From the NCBI GenBank assembly GCA_016875665.1, contig VGPA01000017.1, forward strand, positions 1 to 12,861: DNA of 12,861 nt, written 5' to 3'. The DNA is from Chloroflexota bacterium. Lineage in GTDB: Bacteria > Chloroflexota > Limnocylindria > P2-11E. Below the pieces are notes generated by a model that was not told the DNA's origin, ran no database searches, and saw nothing but the letters and a program-made list of their open reading frames with translations. Shown in pieces: positions 5,310-10,635 of this stretch (position 1 is the stretch's first letter; every line of letters starts with the position of its first letter). The position numbers and the translations under genes were made by a program.

Positions 5310-6590
5310 TCAAACGGTCACGGCCTCGAGCGCGCGGCGCGCCAAGCGGAGCGCCTCCTCGCGATCGCCCGCCGCCTCGGCGGCGCGCGACCAGCGGTCG
5401 TAGACTATGCGCAGCAGGTGCGGCGCGCGCTCCTCGGCGAGCTGGCGCGCGTGGTTGAACGAGCGCTTCGCTGCGGTCGCGTTCGAGACGGCGCGCAGCT
5501 CACCGAGCAGCGCGTGCGTCCGGATCTGCGCCTCGACCATGTCGGCCTTGCGCGCGACCTTCAGCGCTTGGAGCGCCGCCTCGAGCGCGGCGTCGGGATC
5601 GGTCTTGGCGAGGATCTCGGCGGTGGTGGCTTGAACCGATGCGAGCGTCCCCTCGTGCTCGGTCTCCTGCGCGAGCTGCGCCGCCCGATCGACGCACTCG
5701 CGAGCCCGCTCGCCGTTGCCGTACTCCGCGTAAAGGAGCGCGGCGTCGTCGAGCATGCAGGCGACCTGGTCCAGGAGGCCGAGCTCTTCGTAGAGGTCGA
5801 GGCTGCGCTGCGCGTAGCGGATGGCCAGCTCGAGGTCACCGACCTCGTGGTAGCTGCGGGCCATGCCTGAGTAGACCCCGGCGAGATAGGTGCGGTTCGG
5901 GAACCGCTCGCCCAGCGCCATCGCACGCTCAAACATCGCGAGTGCCTGCTTGGGCTGGCGCTGCGCGGAGTAGATGTTCGCGAGGTCGACGAGCCGGCGG
6001 AAGAGGAACGGCGGGTCGCTCAGGACGCCCGTCTCGCAGGCCTCGATGCAGCGCTTCAGATGCCGCTGCGCCTCGTCGTACGCGTACGTCGTCTTGTAGG
6101 CCATCGCGAGCACCGACTCGATGCGGACTCTCTCGCTCTCGTCGCCGAGGAGGTCGGCCATCTTCTGCGCGCGCTCGATGACTGGGAACGCCTGCTTGGG
6201 CTGGCCCAGGCCGTTGTAGGCGACGGCGAGGTAGCGCAGGCGGACGACCTGATCGACCGCGGTGAGGCCCTCTTCGAGCTTCTCGAGGATGTCGGCCGCA
6301 GGACGCCAGGTCCCCTCCTCGATGAAGCGGCGCGCCTCGAGGAGCTGGTACTGCGGCGCGGCCGGAGCGGTCTGCCCGCCGAGGAGATCGGACGGCTGGA
6401 CCCCGAGCGCTGCCGCGATGTGCTCCAGTGCTTTCATCGAAGCCCGCGTGCGGCCCGACTCGAGCATCGAGACGTAGGCCTTGGTGTAGGACTGCCCCGC
6501 CAGCTGCGCCTGCGTCAGGCCTCTCGCGACGCGCAGGGAGCGGATTCGGGCGCCCACATCGGCGACCGTCGGAGACCGTACGGCGCTCAT
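5310..6590 (-). CDS. XRE-family HTH regulator with TPR domain (RRNPP-like architecture)
   Basis: A 426-aa protein with an N-terminal XRE/Cro-type HTH at about residues 12-66 (RSLRVARGLTQAQLA, YVSMLESGRTRASMKALEHI) and then repeated helix pairs up to the C-terminus. These read as TPRs, with alternating small and large residues such as YNGLGQPKQAFPVIERA, IYSAQRQPKQALAMFERA and YHEVGDLELAIRYAQRSL. HTH plus TPR is the layout of Rap/NprR/PlcR/PrgX-type receptors, whose TPRs bind short peptides, but similar proteins in other phyla sense unknown signals or bind proteins. It is first in an operon with cysM, the sulfur carrier and the JAMM peptidase, and follows a 40-aa secreted-peptide gene on the same strand. 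A promoter (TTGACT-17-TAAAGT) sits 9 nt before ATG, implying a leaderless or very short leader mRNA. Confidence 0.88.
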   Translation of the reverse strand: MSAVRSPTVADVGARIRSLRVARGLTQAQLAGQSYTKAYVSMLESGRTRASMKALEHIAAALGVQPSDLLGGQTAPAAPQYQLLEARRFIEEGTWRPAADILEKLEEGLTAVDQVVRLRYLAVAYNGLGQPKQAFPVIERAQKMADLLGDESERVRIESVLAMAYKTTYAYDEAQRHLKRCIEACETGVLSDPPFLFRRLVDLANIYSAQRQPKQALAMFERAMALGERFPNRTYLAGVYSGMARSYHEVGDLELAIRYAQRSLDLYEELGLLDQVACMLDDAALLYAEYGNGERARECVDRAAQLAQETEHEGTLASVQATTAEILAKTDPDAALEAALQALKVARKADMVEAQIRTHALLGELRAVSNATAAKRSFNHARQLAEERAPHLLRIVYDRWSRAAEAAGDREEALRLARRALEAVTV

Positions 6591-6599
6591 GGTAAGAAC

Positions 6600-6628
6600 A
6601 CTTTACGGACGGTTACCCTTCGAGTCAA
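6600..6628 (-). promoter_or_regulatory. Promoter of the HTH-TPR/cysM operon
   Basis: On the minus strand -35 TTGACT (plus 6628-6623) and -10 TAAAGT (plus 6605-6600) are separated by 17 nt. Nine nucleotides separate the -10 from ATG 6590, so transcription would begin at or within a few bases of the start codon. GGTAA (6591-6595) and TTACC (6613-6617) form an inverted repeat around the -10, a candidate operator for autoregulation. Confidence 0.65.
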
Positions 6629-6640
6629 AGCTTTTTACTC

Positions 6641-6684
6641 CTGAACTCCGGACCGAGACCGGGGCGGTGCCGGTCGGGGTTCAG
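6641..6684. repeat. Long imperfect hairpin
   Basis: CTGAACTCCGG at 6641-6651 pairs with the segment ending in TTCAG 6684, giving an eleven-pair run with two G-T wobbles, extendable with mismatches. No T-tract follows in either strand, so it is not a classical intrinsic terminator. It stands between the secreted-peptide gene and the HTH-TPR promoter. Confidence 0.5.
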
Positions 6685-6715
6685 TGGGCCCAGATGCCTC
6701 GTATTCATCTCGGTC

Positions 6716-6747
6716 GGCAGGCCCGGGCTGCGATTCCCGGGGCTGCC
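6716..6747. repeat. Hairpin downstream of the secreted-peptide gene
   Basis: GGCAG-G-CCCGGG (6716-6727) pairs with CCCGGG-G-CTGCC (6736-6747) over 12 positions with one mismatch and an 8-nt loop. It begins about 55 nt after the minus-strand stop at 6802 and could end or protect that short transcript. No T-tract follows on the minus strand. Confidence 0.5.
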
Positions 6748-6801
6748 AGGCACGCCGTTTCTTCGCGTGGGTCGATTTTCCGGTCGCCAGCGCCGTTCTC
6801 C

Positions 6802-6924
6802 CTAGCAGTCCCCACCGCCGGCGTCACCTGGGCACGCGTCCGCGGTGCCGGCGAGGGGGGCGGCGAAGGCGGGAGCCATCGCGCTGACGAACGCGACGAT
6901 CTGGAAGAGACGACGGATAGACAT
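6802..6924 (-). CDS. 40-aa secreted peptide precursor, unknown function
   Basis: The ORF has a near-ideal Shine-Dalgarno (GAGGAGG, plus 6940-6934) 9 nt before ATG 6924. The N-terminus MSIRR is basic, residues 6-18 are hydrophobic and AFA at 19-21 is a signal-peptidase I site, predicting release of APLAGTADACPGDAGGGDC (19 aa with Cys at mature positions 10 and 19). The size and design match a pro-peptide rather than an enzyme. It lies on the same strand and upstream of the HTH-TPR regulator (211-nt gap with two hairpins) and divergent from the SCO gene. Two hypotheses fit: a signalling peptide sensed by the HTH-TPR protein, or a small exported thiol/metal-binding peptide linked to the copper genes. 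I recognise no known family. The ribosome site and signal peptide make translation likely. Confidence 0.65.
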   Translation of the reverse strand: MSIRRLFQIVAFVSAMAPAFAAPLAGTADACPGDAGGGDC

Positions 6925-6933
6925 TGACGGGGT

Positions 6934-6940
6934 CCTCCTC
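6934..6940 (-). promoter_or_regulatory. Strong Shine-Dalgarno of the secreted peptide
   Basis: GAGGAGG on the minus strand, 9 nt before ATG 6924. It is stronger than the initiation region of most neighbours, which lack any such site, and is the main evidence that this short ORF is translated. Confidence 0.7.
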
Positions 6941-7057
6941 ACCCCGCCGGCGATTTCTACCTGGACCCGGATGAAGCGGAGGACCGGTCTCGCCGACCCG
7001 GAATAGGACTTAAGGCCCAAGACGCGCGTCCAGGGACGTCGCCCGTATCGTCGATCG

Positions 7058-7636
7058 GTGGTCCAACGGGTAGCCCTCGCGCTCGCCGCGGCCCTCCTCG
7101 TCACCGCATGCGGGGCCGGCATGCGCGCGCCGCTCGCCGGCACGACGCTCGCCGCGAGCCCGGCGCCGGACTTCACGCTCCAGGACGGCGTCACCGGACG
7201 GTCGCTTTCGCTCGGCAGCCTGCGCGGGAAAGTCGTCGTGCTCACGTTCCTGTACACGCAGTGCCCGGACAGCTGCCCCCTCACCGCGCAGCTGCTGCGC
7301 ACTGCCCGCGAGCGCGTCGGCGCCGACGGGTCCCGCGTCACCATCGTCGCCGTGTCGACGGACCCGGCTCGCGATACACCCGAGGCGATCCGCGCCTTCT
7401 CGGCCGTGCATCGGCTGCAGGCCGACTGGCACTACCTCATCGGCCGGCGCGAGCAGCTCCAGCCGGTGTGGACCGCGTTCGGCGTGCGCGCGGAGTCGGA
7501 ACCGGGGAGGCCAGTCGAGCACTCGGACGCGATCTATCTGATCGACGCACGCGGCCGGGAGCGTGCGCTGTTCCACACGGACGAGAAACTCGAGACGGTG
7601 GTGGAGAGCCTCCGGACGCTGCTCGCGGAGAAGTGA
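7058..7636 (+). CDS. SCO1/SenC/PrrC copper chaperone lipoprotein
   Basis: A 192-aa thioredoxin-fold protein that inserts copper into the CuA site of cytochrome oxidase subunit II. It shows a lipoprotein signal (LLVTAC, lipid Cys18), the PDFTLQD opening strand, the copper-binding CxxxC (Cys69-Pro-Asp-Ser-Cys73 in TQCPDSCPL) and the conserved His155 in VEHSDAIYLID. It would sit on the outer face of the membrane. Start GTG 7058 gives a full signal peptide; there is no Shine-Dalgarno, but TATCGT (7046-7051) lies 6 nt upstream, compatible with a leaderless transcript. Upstream, 133 bp separate it from the divergent secreted-peptide gene; downstream it converges with coxIII. The presence of cox genes next door supports the CuA role. 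Confidence 0.92.
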   Translation: MVQRVALALAAALLVTACGAGMRAPLAGTTLAASPAPDFTLQDGVTGRSLSLGSLRGKVVVLTFLYTQCPDSCPLTAQLLRTARERVGADGSRVTIVAVSTDPARDTPEAIRAFSAVHRLQADWHYLIGRREQLQPVWTAFGVRAESEPGRPVEHSDAIYLIDARGRERALFHTDEKLETVVESLRTLLAEK

Positions 7637-7711
7637 GCCGGAGGCCGCTACCCCCCGATGAAAGACTTCGCGACTAGCGCCGCTCGCTGTGCATCGCTGG
7701 GCTCGTTTCAC

Positions 7712-8353
7712 TCACCCCACGATGTAAATCGTGGTGAAGAGGCCGACCCAGATCACGTCGACGAAGTGCCAGTAAATGCTCGCGGCCTCGACCGCGAGGT
7801 GGCGCTGCGGACCGAAGTGGTTCTTGAACGTGCGGATGGTGCAGTACACGATGAAGAGCGCGCCTCCGGTGACGTGCGCGCCGTGGAACCCGGTCAGCAG
7901 GAAGAACACCCCGGCGAAGATGCCGTCCTTGGGCAAGAAGCCGAGGTGCATGTACTCGTAGGCCTGACCGCCGAGGAAGGTGAAGCCCAGAACGAGGGTC
8001 GCAACCATCCACGCCTTCGCCGCGGTCAGCTTGTTCTTCTGGATCGCCCATACCGCGAGCTGCATGGTGACGCTGGAGGCGAGGAGCAGGACGGTGATGG
8101 CGAGCGGGAGCCCCTGCCATAACGGCTTCTCGCCGAACACCGGCTCCCAGTGCGGGATGCGGCCGCGCAGGTAGAAGTAGGTCGTGAACAGGGCCGCGAA
8201 GAACATGAACTCCGAGGAGACGAACAGGATGGCGGCCCACAGGCCGCTCGAGAAGTTGGTCGACTGCGACTGGTGGTCGGGCGGCGCCGCCGGAAGGCGG
8301 GCCGCGGGGCCCTCACGCCGGCCGCGCACCACGAGGCGCTCGCTGGTCGCCAT
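7712..8353 (-). CDS. coxC: Cytochrome c oxidase subunit III
   Basis: A 213-aa membrane protein with about five helices, the short caa3/bacterial form of subunit III without the first two mitochondrial helices. Family marks are SSEFMFFAALFTTYFYLR, FLGGQAYEY with the conserved Glu, LTGFHGAHVTGGALF and IYWHFVDVIWVGLF near the C-terminus. It stabilises subunit I and proton uptake in the inner membrane complex. Start ATG 8353 follows the subunit IV stop in a TGATG overlap, so both are one operon; codons further upstream belong to the overlapping gene in another frame. It converges with the SCO gene, with only 75 nt between stops and no clear intrinsic terminator. Confidence 0.95.
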   Translation of the reverse strand: MATSERLVVRGRREGPAARLPAAPPDHQSQSTNFSSGLWAAILFVSSEFMFFAALFTTYFYLRGRIPHWEPVFGEKPLWQGLPLAITVLLLASSVTMQLAVWAIQKNKLTAAKAWMVATLVLGFTFLGGQAYEYMHLGFLPKDGIFAGVFFLLTGFHGAHVTGGALFIVYCTIRTFKNHFGPQRHLAVEAASIYWHFVDVIWVGLFTTIYIVG

Positions 8354-8619
8354 CAGTGGCCCGGTCCCGTCCCGTGGCCGGATCCCCCGCCGTGGACACC
8401 GTGATCGGCGGCCATGAAGGCGCGAGCGTCGTCGATGAGCCAAGTGATGAGACCGAACAGGAAGATCGCCCCGCCGATGATCAGGAGCGGCAGTGCGTAG
8501 AGCAGTCCGTACGAGAGGATGAAGATGCCGAGCCCGATCAGGGCCGGGGACAAACTGGGAGGCGGAAGATGGATCCCGGGAGGGGTCCCGCCGTGCCCGC
8601 CGTTGTGATGTCCGCGCAC
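8353..8619 (-). CDS. Small cytochrome c oxidase subunit IV-like protein
   Basis: An 88-aa protein with two adjacent membrane helices (LIGLGIFILSYGLLYALP and LLIIGGAIFLFGLITWL), then IDDARAFM. This matches the small two-helix subunit IV found with bacterial aa3/caa3 oxidases, and its place directly before coxIII (TGATG overlap) supports that. Both ends are unusually rich in His and Gly (MRGHHNGGHGG at the start, DHGVHGGGSGHGTGPGH at the end), which could bind metal. Start is GTG 8619; no alternative start occurs before the helices. No well-spaced Shine-Dalgarno; -10-like TAGAGT stands 8 nt upstream, suggesting a leaderless transcript. Assignment rests on helices and context, since the family is poorly conserved. 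Confidence 0.75.
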   Translation of the reverse strand: MRGHHNGGHGGTPPGIHLPPPSLSPALIGLGIFILSYGLLYALPLLIIGGAIFLFGLITWLIDDARAFMAADHGVHGGGSGHGTGPGH

Positions 8620-8627
8620 GGCTCCAG

Positions 8628-8656
8628 ACTCTAGGGTGCCGGTTGGCGCATGTCCA
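8628..8656 (-). promoter_or_regulatory. Divergent cox promoter (subunit IV/III side)
   Basis: On the minus strand TGGACA (plus 8656-8651, 5/6) is 17 nt from TAGAGT (plus 8633-8628, 4/6), 8 nt before GTG 8619. The -35 overlaps the first codons of coxII. A plus-strand TAGGGT (8632-8637) overlaps the same -10 back to back, 12 nt before the coxII ATG, so the two directions may exclude each other. Confidence 0.45.
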
Positions 8657-9627
8657 AATCAGCCTCTACTCTCCAAGCGATGTCCTGGGTCAACGATCCG
8701 CAGGGTCCTATCGCGCGCGAGGCCGCTGGGCTCTACTGGATCTTCTTCGCCATGGCGGTGGTCGTCCTCGTGATCGTCGACGGCGGCCTCATCTACGCCG
8801 GCTTCAAGTTCCGGGAGCGGGCGGGGCATGTCGCCAAGCAGTTCCACAGCCACAACTTGCTCGAGTTCGCGTGGACGCTCATCCCGACCGCCATGGTCCT
8901 GAGCATGACGGCCCTCGCGGTGCCGAAGCTGAACTTCATCAACGACACCTCGAACGCCGAGATGACCATTCACGTGAAGGGCCAGCGGTGGTCGTGGATC
9001 TACACCTACCCGGACCAGCCGGCCTTCCGCACCAACGAGAACAAGCCGCTCCAAACGGCCGAAACGCTCACCATCCCGGCGAACACCAAGATCAAGATCG
9101 AGCTGGAAGCGGTGGACGTCATCCACTCGTTCGCGGTCCCGGTCATCGGGGGTAAGAAGGACGCGGTCCCCGGCCGCCAGACGTCGCTCTGGATTCAGGC
9201 CGACCGGCCCGGCACCTACAAAGGTCAGTGCACGGAGTTCTGCGGCGCCGGCCACGCCGACATGCTCGTCAACCTGGTCGTCGTGCCCAAAGCGGAATAC
9301 GCCGCGTGGACCCGCAACGCGGTCGCCGAGTACAACCGCCTCAACCCGCCCGAGCTCGCGCGGTTCCGCGCAACCTACCTCGCGAACGCATGCGTCGGCT
9401 GCCACGTCGTCGCCGGCACCACGTCCCAAGGCAAGGTCGGTCCCGACCTCAGCAAGATCGCGAGCAAGCCAAACATCGCCGGAGTCCTGAGCCCGGTGAA
9501 CGAAGCCAACCTCAAGCGCTGGATCCAGAATCCGCAGGCCGTGAAGCCGGGCACGACGATGCCCGCGCTCGGCCTCTCGGACGCGGTCGTCGACGACATC
9601 GTCCGCTACCTGGTGACGCTCCGCTAG
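8650..9627 (+). CDS. coxB: Cytochrome c oxidase subunit II fused to cytochrome c (caa3-type)
   Basis: A 325-aa electron-entry subunit. Two N-terminal membrane helices (about 28-50 and 70-90) are followed by the cupredoxin domain with the complete CuA site: His159 in DVIHSF and Cys194, Glu196, Cys198, His202 and Met205 in CTEFCGAGHADM. The C-terminal 90 residues form a class I cytochrome c with CVGCH (Cys248, Cys251, His252) and the axial Met304 in TTMPAL. This is the caa3 layout, where soluble donors reduce the attached heme c. ATG 8650 has no Shine-Dalgarno; ATG 8680 would remove ten residues and still keep the first helix. Divergent from subunits IV and III with only 30 bp between. No subunit I gene follows, which is unusual because coxA normally comes directly after coxB. 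Confidence 0.96.
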   Translation: MSKSASTLQAMSWVNDPQGPIAREAAGLYWIFFAMAVVVLVIVDGGLIYAGFKFRERAGHVAKQFHSHNLLEFAWTLIPTAMVLSMTALAVPKLNFINDTSNAEMTIHVKGQRWSWIYTYPDQPAFRTNENKPLQTAETLTIPANTKIKIELEAVDVIHSFAVPVIGGKKDAVPGRQTSLWIQADRPGTYKGQCTEFCGAGHADMLVNLVVVPKAEYAAWTRNAVAEYNRLNPPELARFRATYLANACVGCHVVAGTTSQGKVGPDLSKIASKPNIAGVLSPVNEANLKRWIQNPQAVKPGTTMPALGLSDAVVDDIVRYLVTLR

Positions 9628-9655
9628 ACCCGCCGCCTTCACACCCCTCTGCATC

Positions 9656-9687
9656 AGAAAAGGAAGACCGGCGGCTTTCGCCGCCGG
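9656..9687 (-). terminator. Terminator between coxII and the zinc-finger gene
   Basis: CCGGCGGC (9668-9675) and GCCGCCGG (9680-9687) form an 8-bp stem with a TTTC loop. On the minus strand it is followed by TCTTCCTTTTCT, so it would end the zinc-finger operon; the same stem could help stop coxII transcripts on the plus strand, where no T-tract follows. Confidence 0.65.
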
Positions 9688-9730
9688 CCTCCTGAGGTGG
9701 GTGGTGGGGGACAGTCAGTGTGGGCGGTCG

Positions 9731-10000
9731 TTAGACCTCGACGCGCCGCTTGCCGCGCGAGCGCGGCGCGGGGCCCTGGCTGAACGGACGAGCAGGCTCG
9801 ACCTCCCACGACTTGTGGGTGTAGCCGTGCGCCTCGACCTCGTGGTCGCTGCGGGCCTGACTTGCCGCGAGCAGGTCCTTCATCGAGTCCGGCCGCGCGA
9901 CGAAGAAGCGCTCGTCACAGCTGCCGTAGCGGCACGGGAAGCCGCCCGACTTCGCGAGTCCCGATGAGTAGTGCCTCGGTGCGCCGACAGATTCCGCCAT
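9731..10000 (-). CDS. Small zinc-finger-like protein, C-x4-C...H-x4-H
   Basis: An 89-aa soluble protein. Its centre reads FPCRYGSCDERFFV, then DSMKDLLAASQARSDHEVEAH: Cys23-x4-Cys28-x24-His53-x4-His58. This looks like a C2H2 zinc finger with a longer than usual spacing between the Cys and His pairs; ASxARxxHExxxH resembles the His half of small bacterial zinc-finger proteins. The C-terminus is Pro/Arg-rich and basic (RSRGKRR), which would suit nucleic-acid contact. ATG 10000 has an excellent Shine-Dalgarno (GGAGG, 8-nt spacer). It is 48 nt downstream of the cupredoxin gene on the same strand and ends before a terminator, so it is probably the last gene of that operon. Function unknown; a DNA-binding or metal-sensing role is only inference. 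Confidence 0.75.
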   Translation of the reverse strand: MAESVGAPRHYSSGLAKSGGFPCRYGSCDERFFVARPDSMKDLLAASQARSDHEVEAHGYTHKSWEVEPARPFSQGPAPRSRGKRRVEV

Positions 10001-10048
10001 GGTTTGGACCTCCGTTCCCCTCGTCCCCGCGTTCCCGCGGCGACGCAG

Positions 10049-10468
10049 TTACTCGACTTTGAACGCTGACCGCATGCCGAGCTGATAGTGCCCGGCGATG
10101 TTGCAGATCAGGACGTAGCTGCCCGGCGTGAGATCGACGTCCATCGCGGCCACGCCGCCCGACCCCAGGTTCAGCACCGAGGCGACCTTCGTCCCCTCTT
10201 CCTTCGCCTTCGCCGACCCGCCGTCGACCTGCAGCTTGTCCGCCGCGGTGTCGGTCTTCAGCAGGACGACCTCGTGCACCATTCCCGCCGTGTTGCGCAC
10301 GCCGATCTTCGCCTTGCCCGCCTTCAAAGTCTGGAGGTTCGGCGTGACCCGGTAGTCGGACAGATCGATGACCATCTGCGTGCTGGTGATGTCGGCCTTC
10401 GGCGCCGCCTGGCACGCGGCCAGACCGACGATTCCGGCGGTCATCAGAGCGATTGGAGCCTTCAGCAT
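10049..10468 (-). CDS. Cupredoxin-like copper-binding lipoprotein
   Basis: A 139-aa exported protein with a lipoprotein signal (GLAAC, lipid Cys19) and a plastocyanin/azurin-like fold. The type 1 copper ligands appear as His65 in MVHEVVLL and Cys122, His127 and Met132 in ICNIAGHYQLGM, with the PGSYVLIC strand typical of cupredoxins. Lying between the ctaG/ctaAB genes and coxII, it may donate electrons to the caa3 oxidase or carry copper to it. ATG 10468 is chosen because it begins the signal peptide; there is no Shine-Dalgarno, but TATTCT lies 7 nt upstream, suggesting its own leaderless promoter despite being codirectional with ctaG. A long inverted repeat lies in the 167-nt gap upstream. 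Confidence 0.88.
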   Translation of the reverse strand: MLKAPIALMTAGIVGLAACQAAPKADITSTQMVIDLSDYRVTPNLQTLKAGKAKIGVRNTAGMVHEVVLLKTDTAADKLQVDGGSAKAKEEGTKVASVLNLGSGGVAAMDVDLTPGSYVLICNIAGHYQLGMRSAFKVE

Positions 10469-10520
10469 GCTGCACAGAATACCCAACGACTCCAAGCCCC
10501 GAGTAGAGCGTGCGGCACAC

Positions 10521-10586
10521 TGTTCTCGGCATCCGGCACGGTTTGCGCACTGTGGCGCATGGCGCGGGACAGTGTTGCCAAGAACA
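10521..10586. repeat. Nested inverted repeat between ctaG and the cupredoxin gene
   Basis: Outer arms TGTTCTCGGCA (10521-10531) and TGCCAAGAACA (10576-10586) are complementary with one mismatch. An inner hairpin TGCGC (10544-10548)/GCGCA (10555-10559) is nearly concentric. No T-tract follows. It could be a factor-dependent terminator/processing site after ctaG or an operator upstream of the cupredoxin promoter. Confidence 0.55.
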
Positions 10587-10635
10587 CAATCGCACCGCAG
10601 GGCCGATGGTCGCCGTTCGTGCGATACCGAATCGG

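Noticed and set aside
4247..5458. 403-codon plus-strand open frame
   Set aside because: Antisense to cysM and the sulfur carrier; no motif and no ribosome site.
6589..6927. 112-codon plus-strand frame overlapping the HTH-TPR start and secreted-peptide region
   Set aside because: Composition is random-looking, it crosses two hairpins and the promoter, and the minus-strand peptide has a far better ribosome site.
6844..7152. APLAGT occurs both in the secreted peptide and just after the lipobox of the SCO protein
   Set aside because: Six residues of low complexity in Ala-rich export regions; most likely chance, with no wider DNA similarity seen.
7637..7711. Terminator between SCO and coxIII stops
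   Set aside because: Only weak short complementarity and no T-tract on either strand.
8659..9654. 331-codon minus-strand open frame
   Set aside because: Mirror of coxII, which shows complete CuA and heme motifs.
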